DNA of 49,387 nucleotides, taken from Hyphomicrobiales bacterium. Lineage in GTDB: Bacteria > Pseudomonadota > Alphaproteobacteria > Rhizobiales > Aestuariivirgaceae. Shown here piece after piece: positions 1 to 7,518 of the stretch. Each line of letters begins with the position of its first letter. The first letter of the stretch is position 1. Below the pieces are notes generated by a model. It had not been told where the DNA came from. It was given only the letters and a program-made list of their open reading frames with translations, and searched no databases. Position numbers and translations under genes: made by a program. The stretch spans positions 1-49,387 of the forward strand of contig JAEUMI010000035.1 in the NCBI GenBank assembly GCA_016792825.1. Direction: 5' to 3'.

Positions 1-96
1 ATCTTGCACGGTCAGTGGATTTCGCGTTTGGGCCTCGCATCGTGATTTCATAGCACAGCGCCCCTCACCCTCCCACGCCTGCGGCGCGGGCCCCAA

Positions 97-124
97 CCCT
101 CTCCCCGCTGAAGCGGGGAGAGGG
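97..124. repeat. REP-like GC-rich hairpin
   Basis: A perfect 12-bp inverted repeat (CCCTCTCCCCGC and its complement) with a four-base TGAA loop lies inside a longer C-rich tract (about 61-124). Short palindromes of this CCCTCTCCCCG type are scattered between genes in many rhizobial genomes, so this is probably an intergenic repeat copy. A T tract is missing on both sides in the sense needed for a Rho-independent terminator. The rest of 1-208 shows no gene. Confidence 0.6.
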
Positions 125-208
125 AAAAAAGGATAAGTACCCCTTGACACTATATTCCTAACATGCCAAACATGTTCCTGTTTTGTTCTTTACACAGGAT
201 AGGAACCC

Positions 209-895
209 ATGGACTGGGACTTGGTCATCAAACGGAAAAGCGAAGCCATCAACGCCGTCGTTGCGGGCCTTTTCGCCATGCTGGAGCTTTCCGGCGAAGC
301 CACGGCTTCGCGGCTGCCGCGCGCGGTTTTTTTCGCCGTGCTGCGCGTGCTCCGGCCCGCCGAATCCGCCGTCCGCCGCCTGATCGTCTTCGCGGCGCGC
401 GGCCTTGTGGTGAAGGTCGCGCCCTCGCGTCCCATGCCAAAGGGCCACGAGATCACCAAAAGCGCCGGAAACCGGCCGCCCGCCTTCCGGCTCTGCGATA
501 CGCGGAAAGGTTTCCCGGAGCTGCGCGAACCCCGGGTGAGATACGCGAAACATCCGCCGCGCATCCTGTTCTTCGGGCCTGATTCCCGGATCGACGACCT
601 GTGGGCCCGGCCCGTGGCCGTTCCGCCGCCGCCCTCCGATGGCACGGTCAGCGCGGCGCGCCTCAACCGCAGGCTCCAGGCCCTCAAGGCAGCCCTCGAC
701 GATCTGCCCCGCCAGGCCAAACGCCTCGCCCGCTGGCGGAAAAGGCGCGAGGCCATGCCGGGCCCGGTTTTCAAGTCGCCGCTCCGCCCCGGCCCGCCGC
801 CCGGCCGCCGCAAGCGCCATATCCACGAGATCGACGACATCCTCGCCGATTGCCACTGGCTCGCCTGGGACGCGATGCGAACTGACACAAGCTGA
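209..895 (+). CDS. Conserved hypothetical protein (rhizobial type)
   Basis: Predicted soluble, very basic protein of 228 residues, rich in Arg, Pro and Ala, with no signal peptide or membrane segment. The C-terminal half holds an Arg-rich helical stretch (about 150-180, with LPRQAKRLARWRKRR) followed by PLRPG and the ending HEIDDILADCHWLAWDAM. From memory this tail pattern recurs in uncharacterised proteins of Rhizobium and Mesorhizobium relatives, so it is a real conserved gene and not a chance frame. The ATG at 209 has a weak purine-rich AGGA about 10 bases upstream. The complementary strand is also open over this span, but those frames have no recognisable protein features. Function is unknown; the basic composition would allow nucleic-acid binding, but nothing shows it. 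Confidence 0.75.
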   Translation: MDWDLVIKRKSEAINAVVAGLFAMLELSGEATASRLPRAVFFAVLRVLRPAESAVRRLIVFAARGLVVKVAPSRPMPKGHEITKSAGNRPPAFRLCDTRKGFPELREPRVRYAKHPPRILFFGPDSRIDDLWARPVAVPPPPSDGTVSAARLNRRLQALKAALDDLPRQAKRLARWRKRREAMPGPVFKSPLRPGPPPGRRKRHIHEIDDILADCHWLAWDAMRTDTS

Positions 896-1022
896 GGCGC
901 GGCCCAAAGCTCATTCAAGCCTGAATCAACACCGACATCCTGAGTTGCGGGATCGGCACGTCTCGACTCTGCGCTGCAGTTGCGATAGTTTTAATTCCGG
1001 ATGCATTCGCGTGGGGGATCAC

Positions 1023-1361
1023 ATGAGGGGCAGTTCGCGCCGGTTGTTCAAATCCTTTAAAATGTTGCTGGCCGCCGCATTGATCTGGCCGGTGGCCGAC
1101 CTGGCTGTCGCTCCGGCCCAGGCACAGGGCATCGAGTTCTGGAACAAGCCTTGCCTGAAGGCCTACAAGAAATGGAAGACGCTGGGCAAACACAAGGCCT
1201 TTGCCCTTTCAAACAGCAACGCGGGCGGCGGGGTCGGGCAGACCTGCGGCTATTCCTGGTCGGCGCCAACAAAAGCCGCCGCTGAAAAAGCTGCAATCAA
1301 ATCCTGCGAGGGCGAAAAGATCTACCGTTCCGGAAAATGCCGCGTGACCAAATCCCAGTAG
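1023..1361 (+). CDS. Small exported protein, DUF4189-like
   Basis: A 112-residue protein with a basic N-terminus, a hydrophobic segment and an AQA cleavage-like site near residue 36, so the mature protein should be periplasmic. The mature part has four Cys (KPCLK, QTCGY, KSCEG, GKCRV), which could form two disulfides. The pattern AFALSNS...CGYSW...AAAEKAAIKSCE resembles the DUF4189 family of small secreted proteins, whose function is not settled. A second in-frame ATG at 1062 (MLLAAALIW) would still leave a usable signal peptide; I chose 1023 because it keeps the basic n-region. It stands alone, 128 bases after the previous gene. The family assignment is tentative. Confidence 0.65.
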   Translation: MRGSSRRLFKSFKMLLAAALIWPVADLAVAPAQAQGIEFWNKPCLKAYKKWKTLGKHKAFALSNSNAGGGVGQTCGYSWSAPTKAAAEKAAIKSCEGEKIYRSGKCRVTKSQ

Positions 1362-1388
1362 CGCTTCCTCACCGCCCGCTAGCCGGCG

Positions 1389-1413
1389 GGAACCATTCGC
1401 CCCCTCCCGCGTT
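1389..1413 (+). promoter_or_regulatory. Putative sigma-EcfG general stress promoter
   Basis: GGAAC at 1389-1393 and CGTT at 1410-1413 are separated by exactly 16 bases. This matches the GGAAC-N16/17-CGTT consensus of the alphaproteobacterial general-stress sigma factor EcfG. It lies 35 bases before the ATG of the small gene at 1449, and an AGGAG ribosome site (1438-1442) sits in between, so the position is right for driving the two small genes that follow. No conventional -35/-10 pair is evident in the same gap. Confidence 0.6.
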
Positions 1414-1448
1414 TCTGTGCAGCGGCACCCGCGAAACAGGAGCGTCTC

Positions 1449-1535
1449 ATGGACACCACAACCCTTATCGTAATCATCATCATTCTGTTCCTTCTCTTCG
1501 GCGGCGGCTGGTATGGCCGCGGCCGCTGGTACTGA
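1449..1535 (+). CDS. 28-residue single-pass membrane miniprotein
   Basis: Tiny ORF preceded by AGGAG with a six-base spacer. The product begins MDTTTLIVIIIILFLLFGGG and ends WYGRGRWY: one hydrophobic helix, then a Gly/Tyr/Arg/Trp tail. Short hydrophobic Gly-rich proteins of this style (DUF3309-like) are common and mostly uncharacterised in Alphaproteobacteria. It is the first gene after the putative EcfG promoter and ends two bases before the next ATG, so the two genes are probably cotranscribed. The coding call rests on the ribosome site, the membrane-like composition and the position; the family name is a guess. Confidence 0.6.
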   Translation: MDTTTLIVIIIILFLLFGGGWYGRGRWY

Positions 1536-1537
1536 GC

Positions 1538-1678
1538 ATGGTCGATCTTTCAGCCATAAGGGAACATGCCGAAGTGATCGGCGCCGATGGCGTTCATGTC
1601 GGCACCGTTGACCGCGTCGAGGGCGGCAAGGTCCGCCTCTCCGCCAACGCCAACGTCACCTTCGAAGAAGAGCGATAG
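1538..1678 (+). CDS. Short DUF2171-type protein, possibly internally deleted
   Basis: A 46-residue protein starting MVDLSAIREHAEVIGADG, continuing HVGTVDRVEGGKVRLS and ending FEEER. The start matches the N-terminus of DUF2171 proteins, small soluble PRC-barrel-like proteins of roughly 75-80 residues. Members normally have an IKLTK segment and an HHYIP-like motif before a second valine-rich strand; both are missing here. The reading frame is intact, so this looks like an in-frame loss between two similar VDxVEG strands, or a short natural variant. It follows the miniprotein by two bases and probably depends on it for translation, since no clear ribosome site precedes its own ATG. A stress role is inferred only from the upstream promoter. 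Confidence 0.6.
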   Translation: MVDLSAIREHAEVIGADGVHVGTVDRVEGGKVRLSANANVTFEEER

Positions 1679-1683
1679 GTGTC

Positions 1684-4011
1684 TTAGACATCAATCTTCG
1701 TCTGCCGCAGCCGCAGCGCGTTGCCGATCACGCTCACCGATGACAGCGCCATGGCCGCCGCCGCGATCATCGGCGACAGCAGCACGCCGAAGGCGGGATA
1801 GAGCACGCCCGCCGCGATGGGAACGCCCGCCGCATTATAGATGAAGGCGAAGAAAAGATTCTGCCGGATATTGCCCATCACCGCTTTCGACAGAAGCCTG
1901 GCCCGCGCGATGCCCATCAGGTCACCGCGCAGCAGCGTGATCCCGGCACTTTCCATGGCCACATCCGTGCCCGTGCCCATGGCAATGCCCACATCCGCTG
2001 CGGCCAGCGCCGGCGCGTCATTCACCCCGTCACCCGCCATCGCCACGATGCGCCCCTGCGCCTTGAGCTTTGCCACCACGTCAGCCTTCTTGTCCGGCAG
2101 CACATCGGCCTCGACGTCGGTTATGCCCAGCCTTTTGGCCACAGCCTGCGCCGTCGTCGCATTGTCGCCGGTGAGCATCACGATGCGCAAGCCCGCCTCG
2201 CGCAAGGCCGCCAGCGCCTGCGGTGTTGAAGCCTTCACCGCATCGGCAATGCCGATGGCGCCGGCCAGCTTGCCGTTGACGGCCACGAAAACCGCCGTCG
2301 CCCCGTCGCGCCGCATGGCTTCCGCCTCGCCTGCGAGTGGCTCCGTTGCAATGTTCAGTTCGCCCAAAAATTTCCCGTTGCCGATGGCGATGCGTTTCCG
2401 CTCCACCATGCCGATGGCGCCTTTGCCCGAGGGCGAGTCAAAGCCCATGACCTTGGCCAGTTCGATTCCCTTCGCCTGCGCCGCCGCCACGATCGCCGCC
2501 GCAAGGGGATGCTCGCTCAGCTTCTCAACCGAGGCCGCCAGCCGCAGCAGTTCCGTTTCATCCCCGCCCGTGACCGTCGCAATCGCCGTCACCGAGGGCT
2601 TGCCTTCCGTCAGCGTGCCCGTCTTGTCCACCACGATGGTGTCGACCTTTTCCATGCGCTCCAGCGCTTCCGCATCCCTGATCAGCACGCCCGCCTGTGC
2701 GCCGCGTCCCACCCCCACCATGATCGACATGGGCGTTGCCAGCCCCAGGGCGCAGGGGCAGGCGATGATCAGCACCGCCACCGCTGCCACCAGCCCATAG
2801 GCATAGCGCGGCTCCGGCCCCCACATAGCCCAGGCGGCAAAGGCCACTGCCGCCACGAAAATCACTGTCGGCACGAACCAGCCTGAAACCTGGTCCGCCA
2901 GCCGCTGGATCGGCGCCCGGCTGCGTTGCGCGTTGGCCACCATTTGCACGATGCGCGCCAGCATGGTCTCGCTGCCGATTTTTTCCGCCCGCATGACCAG
3001 CGCGCCGCTGGCGTTCAGCGTGCCGCCGATCACCTTGCCGCCTGCCTCCTTGGTCACCGGCATGGATTCTCCCGTCACCATGGATTCATCCAGCGCCGAG
3101 CGCCCCTCGGTGATCTCGCCGTCCACCGGCACCTTCTCGCCGGGCCGCACCCGCAGCAGATCGCCCACCGCAATGTGCTCGAGGCTTACATCTTCGTCTT
3201 TGCCATCGACGCCGATGCGCCGCGCCGTCTTTGGCGCCAGCCCCAGCAGCGCCTTGATCGCCCCCGATGTCCGGTCCCGGGCCCGCAATTCCAGAACCTG
3301 GCCCAGCAGCACCAGCACGGTGATCACGGCGGCCGCTTCGAAATAAACCGAAACCGCCCCATGCATGTCGCGGAAGGCGTCAGGAAAAATCTGCGGCGCG
3401 AAGGTGGCAATCACGCTGTAGCTCCAGGCCACCCCGGTGCCGAGCGCGATCAGCGTGAACATGTTGAGATTGCGCGAGAGCAGCGATTGCCAGCCCCGCA
3501 CGAAGAATGGCCAGCCCGCCCACAGCACCACCGGCGTGGCCAGCGCAAACTGCAGCCAGTTGGAAAGCTGCTGGCCCAGCAGCATGGTGAGCCCCGTGAG
3601 GTGCCCGCCCATTTCCAGAATGAAAACCGGGAGCGCCAGCGCCAGGCCGATCCAGAAGCGCCGCGTCATGTCGATCAGTTCATGGTTGGGCCCGCTCTCG
3701 GCCGTCACCGTCAGGGGCTCCAGCGCCATGCCGCAAATGGGGCACGATCCCGGCCCCTCCTGGCGGATCTCCGGATGCATCGGGCAGGTATAGATGGCGC
3801 CGGCGATGACCGGCTCTTCAATCTTGTCCAGGTATTTCGCCGGCGTGGCCACGAACTTCGTCCGGCACCCCGCCGAACAGAAGTAGTAACTCTGGCCCTG
3901 ATGTTCCGCCTTATGCTTGGCCGTCGCAGGGTCCACCGTCATTCCGCAGACGGGATCAATGACCCCCGTGGCAGATGGGTTATGCATTGAATGCGTGTGT
4001 TCATGTTTCAT
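1684..4011 (-). CDS. copA: Copper-exporting P1B-type ATPase
   Basis: Inner-membrane ATPase of 775 residues that exports copper from the cytoplasm. In order: a His-rich start, a YHS-type domain (about 18-60, DPVCGM and FCSAGC), a heavy-metal-binding motif (about 73-100, YTCPMHPE and CPICGM), membrane helices from about 118, the actuator motif TGES near 313, the membrane metal site CPC near 418, phosphorylation motif DKTGTLTEG near 461, and GDGVND near 660. The usual N-terminal HMA (CxxC) domain is absent and the YHS and HMBD modules replace it. Substrate Cu+ follows from the CPC motif and the divergent CsoR-type repressor; silver or another soft metal cannot be excluded. Translation starts at ATG with only a weak purine-rich site. 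Confidence 0.93.
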   Translation of the reverse strand: MKHEHTHSMHNPSATGVIDPVCGMTVDPATAKHKAEHQGQSYYFCSAGCRTKFVATPAKYLDKIEEPVIAGAIYTCPMHPEIRQEGPGSCPICGMALEPLTVTAESGPNHELIDMTRRFWIGLALALPVFILEMGGHLTGLTMLLGQQLSNWLQFALATPVVLWAGWPFFVRGWQSLLSRNLNMFTLIALGTGVAWSYSVIATFAPQIFPDAFRDMHGAVSVYFEAAAVITVLVLLGQVLELRARDRTSGAIKALLGLAPKTARRIGVDGKDEDVSLEHIAVGDLLRVRPGEKVPVDGEITEGRSALDESMVTGESMPVTKEAGGKVIGGTLNASGALVMRAEKIGSETMLARIVQMVANAQRSRAPIQRLADQVSGWFVPTVIFVAAVAFAAWAMWGPEPRYAYGLVAAVAVLIIACPCALGLATPMSIMVGVGRGAQAGVLIRDAEALERMEKVDTIVVDKTGTLTEGKPSVTAIATVTGGDETELLRLAASVEKLSEHPLAAAIVAAAQAKGIELAKVMGFDSPSGKGAIGMVERKRIAIGNGKFLGELNIATEPLAGEAEAMRRDGATAVFVAVNGKLAGAIGIADAVKASTPQALAALREAGLRIVMLTGDNATTAQAVAKRLGITDVEADVLPDKKADVVAKLKAQGRIVAMAGDGVNDAPALAAADVGIAMGTGTDVAMESAGITLLRGDLMGIARARLLSKAVMGNIRQNLFFAFIYNAAGVPIAAGVLYPAFGVLLSPMIAAAAMALSSVSVIGNALRLRQTKIDV

Positions 4012-4041
4012 TTGCGCCTGCCTTTGTCAGAATCCTGCACA

Positions 4042-4057
4042 CCCTATGGGGGTATAA
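4042..4057 (-). promoter_or_regulatory. CsoR-type operator, copA side
   Basis: On the minus strand this reads TTATACCCCCATAGGG, sharing TATACCCCC and ATAGG with the site next to csoR (4073-4091) but in the opposite orientation. G/C-tract sites flanked by AT are the typical targets of CsoR/RcnR-family repressors. It lies 31 bases upstream of the copA start, where bound repressor would block transcription. No strong -35/-10 pair could be defined for copA. Confidence 0.5.
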
Positions 4058-4064
4058 TCGATGC

Positions 4065-4093
4065 TTGACAGATATACCCCCTATAGGTATATG
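4065..4093 (+). promoter_or_regulatory. csoR promoter with operator in the spacer
   Basis: TTGACA (4065-4070), a 17-base spacer, then TATATG (4088-4093). The spacer is almost filled by a dyad, TATACC-CCCTATA-GGTATA (4073-4091), a CsoR-like operator. A transcript would begin around position 4100, which is itself an ATG of the csoR frame, suggesting a leaderless mRNA and direct autorepression. Confidence 0.6.
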
Positions 4094-4099
4094 TCAATT

Positions 4100-4375
4100 A
4101 TGCAGAAAGATACCAAAGCTGCCGTGCTGAAACGGCTCAGCCGCATCGGCGGCCAGGTGGGCGGCCTCTCCCGCATGGTTGAGGAAGACCGCTACTGCAT
4201 CGATGTCGTCACCCAGATTTCAGCGGTGCGGGCGGCGCTGCGCCGTGCCGAGGAGGAAATCCTCCGCGATCATGTCAGCCATTGTGTCGAGCACGCCATT
4301 GCCAGCGGCAATAAGGCGGAGCAGCGCCGGAAGATTTCCGAGATTATCGACGTCCTGGGCCGCGCCGAGCGCTAG
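4100..4375 (+). CDS. csoR: CsoR-family metal-sensing repressor
   Basis: All-helical DUF156 (CsoR/RcnR/FrmR) repressor of 91 residues that releases DNA on binding metal. The Cu(I) ligand set of CsoR is present: Cys in YCID, then His and Cys in DHVSHCV, the latter two spaced four residues apart as expected. It is divergent from copA, so it most likely represses copA and itself. The start is uncertain: the frame is open from 4061 and also has an ATG at 4091, but the promoter geometry puts the transcript start at about 4100, so I use that ATG ([13 protein letters not shown]), the usual family N-terminus. Its 3' end overlaps the convergent msrA gene by four bases. Confidence 0.88.
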   Translation: MQKDTKAAVLKRLSRIGGQVGGLSRMVEEDRYCIDVVTQISAVRAALRRAEEEILRDHVSHCVEHAIASGNKAEQRRKISEIIDVLGRAER

Positions 4376-5025
4376 CCTTCAACCCCGGTGCCGATCTGGC
4401 AGACAACGCCGGTGCCGCCAATCCCGCAATAGCCGTGCGGATTCTTGGCGAGAAACTGCTGGTGATAGGTCTCGGCGAAATAGAAAGGCCCGGCCTCGGC
4501 AATTTCCGTGGTAATCTCTCCGTAGCCCTGCGCCGTCAGCGCTTTCTGGTAGGCCGCCTTCGAGGCCAGCACCGCGTCGCGTTGCGCCGGCGAGTTCCAG
4601 TAGATCGCCGAACGGTATTGCGTGCCCGTGTCATTGCCCTGGCGCATCCCTTGCGTGGGGTCATGCGCTTCCCAGAACACTTTCAAAACCTCGTTGAGGC
4701 TCACCTTGCTGGGTTCAAACACCACCAGCACCGATTCCGTGTGCCCCGTGAGCCCGGAACAGACCTCCTCATAGGTAGGGTTCGGCGTAAAGCCGCCAGC
4801 ATTTCCCACCGCTGTCACCCAGACGCCGGGCACCTCCCAGAACGTGCGCTCCGCCCCCCAATAGCAGCCCATGGCCACGACAATCTGCTCGGACCCTGCG
4901 GGGTATGGCCCTTTCAACGGGTTTCCGTTGACGAAGTGGTGGCTGGCCGTGGCAATGGCGCTTGCCCGCCCGGGCAGGGCCCGGGCGGCATCGGTCATTT
5001 CGGCTTTCCTGCGGGCGAAAATCAT
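4372..5025 (-). CDS. msrA: Peptide-methionine (S)-S-oxide reductase
   Basis: Repairs methionine-S-sulfoxide in oxidised proteins, using thioredoxin. The catalytic Cys sits in GCYWGAE near residue 53, and the C-terminal resolving cysteines are in [13 protein letters not shown], the arrangement of long MsrA enzymes. Two family positions differ from the common form: Tyr instead of Phe in GCFWGAE, and Asn in AVGNAGG where AVGYAGG is usual. Both are beside the active site but do not remove a catalytic residue. I start at the ATG at 5025, which has AGGAG ten bases upstream; the frame is open further up, and an ATG at 4998 with AGGAAA is also possible. It converges on csoR with a four-base overlap. 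Confidence 0.92.
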   Translation of the reverse strand: MIFARRKAEMTDAARALPGRASAIATASHHFVNGNPLKGPYPAGSEQIVVAMGCYWGAERTFWEVPGVWVTAVGNAGGFTPNPTYEEVCSGLTGHTESVLVVFEPSKVSLNEVLKVFWEAHDPTQGMRQGNDTGTQYRSAIYWNSPAQRDAVLASKAAYQKALTAQGYGEITTEIAEAGPFYFAETYHQQFLAKNPHGYCGIGGTGVVCQIGTGVEG

Positions 5026-5165
5026 GGATTCCTGTCTCCTTTTATCTCGAGACCCATTTAGTGTGGCAGATCGGTAACTTCCATTCAACAACGCTTGAAC
5101 GGCAGAGTTTCATCGCTATAGTGCGGCGCAATTCGACGGGGGCCCAGGCGCCCCCGAATTTCTGC

Positions 5166-5256
5166 GGAAGGGTGGCCGAGTGGCTTAAGGCGCACGCCTG
5201 GAAAGCGTGTTTGCGTTAATAGCGTAACGGGGGTTCGAATCCCCCCCCTTCCGCCA
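5166..5256 (+). tRNA. tRNA-Ser (anticodon GGA)
   Basis: Complete class-II tRNA gene with encoded CCA (5254-5256). The acceptor stem GGAAGGG (5166-5172) pairs with CCCTTCC (5246-5252). The anticodon stem 5193-5197/5205-5209 encloses the loop CTGGAAA, giving anticodon GGA (5200-5202) for UCC/UCU. A long variable arm and a T arm of five G-C pairs around TTCGAAT (5234-5240) are present. No integrase or truncated 3' repeat is seen, so it is not visibly an island insertion site. Confidence 0.97.
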
Positions 5257-5469
5257 TCCTGCGCCACGGCTTCGGGTGGCAGGCCAGGCTTCAACTTACT
5301 GATTTGGAACAGATTTAACGATCTGGTAAGCTATTGGCGCAGGTTCACGGGCGGTTAATCTGCCCAGTGGCAAACCATTAAGCATGAGGCGCCAAAATTG
5401 GAATGGCATTGAAACTATCGAAGCTGTTCGGGGTTATTGAACTCGCCAACAGGATTTGATTGACAAGAG

Positions 5470-5850
5470 ATGATGATGGCCGAGAAAATCGCAGTGCTGG
5501 TCGTGGAAGACGAACCGATCACCCGCATGGATGTGGTCGAGCAGCTCGAGGAAAGCGGCTTCAAGGTTTTCGAGGCGCCTGATGCCGACCGTGCCATCAA
5601 GATTCTCGAAGCCAATTCCGCCATACGAGTCCTCTTCACCGATATCGATATGCCGGGCAGCATGGATGGCCTTAAGCTCGCCGCCGCCGTGCGTGACCGC
5701 TGGCCGCCGATCCGGATTGTCGTTGCCTCCGGCCTCCGGAAAATCAATGTGGATTCCTTGCCTGCAGATTCCCGCTTCTTCACCAAGCCCTATAATGTGA
5801 TTGAAATTGCCGCCACCATGCGCTCCATGGTGCAGGCCCCGCTAGGCTGA
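5470..5850 (+). CDS. Single-domain response regulator (receiver only)
   Basis: A 126-residue CheY-like receiver with no output domain. Key residues are in place: acidic pair in VVEDEP (13-15), phospho-acceptor Asp58 in LFTDIDMPG, and Lys106 in FTKPY. Receivers of this type usually accompany HWE/HisKA_2 kinases in Alphaproteobacteria and act as phosphate relays or protein partners. The histidine kinase on the opposite strand ends inside this gene (nine-base overlap), so it is the likely partner. The start has three consecutive ATGs (5470, 5473, 5476) after AAGAG, so the exact first residue is uncertain. Confidence 0.9.
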   Translation: MMMAEKIAVLVVEDEPITRMDVVEQLEESGFKVFEAPDADRAIKILEANSAIRVLFTDIDMPGSMDGLKLAAAVRDRWPPIRIVVASGLRKINVDSLPADSRFFTKPYNVIEIAATMRSMVQAPLG

Positions 5851-7392
5851 GGCGTTAGGCAAGGGAAAGCGCATCTCGAATTTTGTGCCGCTGTCGAAGG
5901 TGTATCCGGTCTCGCCCTGGATTTGCGCCGCCAGCCCGCTGACCAGCCTGCTGCCCGTGCCTTTGGAGATTGACTCCGGATCAAACCCGGCACCGTTGTC
6001 ATGGATCGTCAAAATGCCCATGCGCCCGTCTTCCGATTTCTTCAGGGTAACTGTCAGTGCGCCGTCCCTGCCATCCTGAAACGCATACTTCATCGCATTG
6101 GACACCACTTCATTTGCAACCAGCCCAAGCGGCAGGGCATGTTCGCGGTCAACTTCCATGGGCGCCAGATCATAGGCCACCTTCACCTCGCGCCCGTAGG
6201 ATTCAACCAGCTTCCCGATGATGGCTGGAATATATGCCGATGCATCCACCAGCCCGAACTGGTCATTGCGGTAGATCTGCTCATGCACCGCAACCATCGC
6301 CTGGATGCGCTGGGTCATTTCCTGCTTTGCATGGGGATCGATCTTCTGCAGGTTGACCAGCGAACTCACTGCCTGCAGGTTGTTTTTGACCCGGTGATGA
6401 ATTTCCCGGAAAAGCATCTGGTTGGATTCAAGCGCCGCGGCAAGTTGTTCTCTTTGCCGCGCGTCCCTCGACAGCCACTGGAATGTGATCCAGGCAAGCG
6501 CCGCGAGAAACAGAGCAAGCGGCACCGCGACGGCGAGGCTCAAAATTGCAAAATTGTAGAAAGCGGCAAAGGCCACGTCATGCCCTATCGAGGCGATTGC
6601 GACAAGATTTGATCCTCCGACCCTGCGGTAGGCAACGATACGTTTCACCCCATCTGCAACTGAAACGGCTTCATAGGTTCCGTTTGGCGCCTGCGGCAGG
6701 AAGGTCGTGAACAGGACGGAATCGCTGATATCGGTGCGGCTTTCCAGCCTTGGATAGCGGGCAACAATCTTGCCATCCTCGCGAACCGCCGAAATCGTCG
6801 AAGTTGGGTCAAAACGAAGCGAACTCCACACCTTCTCGATGAGTTGCGAGTTGAACGACACGATAGCCGCGCCCACGAAAACGCCGTTCCGTTCGACCCT
6901 CTTGCTGATTACGAAGATCTGCTCGCCATTGAGCCGGCTCACCAGCATGGGCGAAATGTAGCGCGCCGCCCCATCCGCGACGGCCTGGAAATAATCCCGG
7001 TCCCGGATGTCGATGGGCTTGAAATCCGGGTCGGTCGTAAGCCTTGTGTTTCCGTCAGCGCCTACCAGATAGATGCGCGGCGAACCGGGAAGCGTTGAAA
7101 CGGACTCCTTGAGGAATCCCAGGGCATTTGCCGGAAGCGCGTCAAGGCTAGGGCCGACAAAATCGTCGACCCTTTGCAAAAGCTGCTGCGAAGTCTCGCC
7201 CACCCATTCAAAATTGGCCGCCACCACTTCGGCCGAAGAAATGGCCCTTATGCGCGCGATTTCAGCGGCCGATTGATGGGCGTTCCTCAGAACAAAGGCC
7301 GTGCCGCCCATGAGGAAAACCAGAAATGCAAGAATGAGTGCCGTCGCCAGGGTTTCGGAGCGAAACAGCGAAGGGCGCATGGGGGGTGCCAT
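5842..7392 (-). CDS. HisKA_2-type sensor histidine kinase with Cache sensor
   Basis: Membrane sensor kinase of 516 residues. An N-terminal helix (about 12-32) and a second near 280-305 flank a periplasmic region with Cache/PDC features (YLVGADGNTRLTTDP, DIRDRDYFQAVADG), the fold that often binds organic acids or amino acids. The dimerisation/phospho-acceptor segment is HisKA_2-like, with the His in FREIHHRVKNNLQ near residue 331. It is followed by an ATPase domain with EVVSNAMKYAF (N box) and HDNGAGFDP (G1 box). It lies 126 bases downstream of tctA in the same direction and could sense the same substrate, but that is inference. The start could also be the ATG at 7380. Confidence 0.9.
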   Translation of the reverse strand: MAPPMRPSLFRSETLATALILAFLVFLMGGTAFVLRNAHQSAAEIARIRAISSAEVVAANFEWVGETSQQLLQRVDDFVGPSLDALPANALGFLKESVSTLPGSPRIYLVGADGNTRLTTDPDFKPIDIRDRDYFQAVADGAARYISPMLVSRLNGEQIFVISKRVERNGVFVGAAIVSFNSQLIEKVWSSLRFDPTSTISAVREDGKIVARYPRLESRTDISDSVLFTTFLPQAPNGTYEAVSVADGVKRIVAYRRVGGSNLVAIASIGHDVAFAAFYNFAILSLAVAVPLALFLAALAWITFQWLSRDARQREQLAAALESNQMLFREIHHRVKNNLQAVSSLVNLQKIDPHAKQEMTQRIQAMVAVHEQIYRNDQFGLVDASAYIPAIIGKLVESYGREVKVAYDLAPMEVDREHALPLGLVANEVVSNAMKYAFQDGRDGALTVTLKKSEDGRMGILTIHDNGAGFDPESISKGTGSRLVSGLAAQIQGETGYTFDSGTKFEMRFPLPNASA

Positions 7393-7454
7393 CAGGTCAC
7401 ATTATTTCCAGAATTTTGAGTGCCGGGGCATTCCGGTATCGTAAAAAGAAGCAG

Positions 7455-7466
7455 TGCATCGATGCA
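7455..7466. promoter_or_regulatory. 12-bp palindrome before the histidine kinase
   Basis: TGCATCGATGCA is a perfect 12-bp dyad, framed by a CAGTG direct repeat, 62 bases upstream of the kinase start in the tctA-kinase gap (7393-7518). It could be an operator or a chance palindrome; no regulator is identified. Confidence 0.3.
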
Positions 7467-7518
7467 GTGATTTACACAGCGTTCGGGGCCTTACGCAAGC
7501 TCAACGAAGTGCGGGGAA

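Noticed and set aside
158..918. Two long minus-strand frames over the first hypothetical gene
   Set aside because: They result from high G+C and codon bias of the plus-strand gene; they show no domain, start site or homologue pattern.
2926..3990. 354-codon plus-strand frame antisense to copA
   Set aside because: It mirrors copA codons (His/Arg-rich, no motif) and copA itself has all catalytic motifs.
5166..5256. tRNA-Ser as an island attachment site
   Set aside because: No integrase, no repeated tRNA 3' end and no shift in base composition next to it were found.
5085..5294. Open frame antisense to the tRNA-Ser gene
   Set aside because: The protein-like pattern GGIRTPVTLLT...GVRLKPLGHPS is a well-known artefact of reading the complement of tRNA-Ser genes, and the tRNA folds perfectly.
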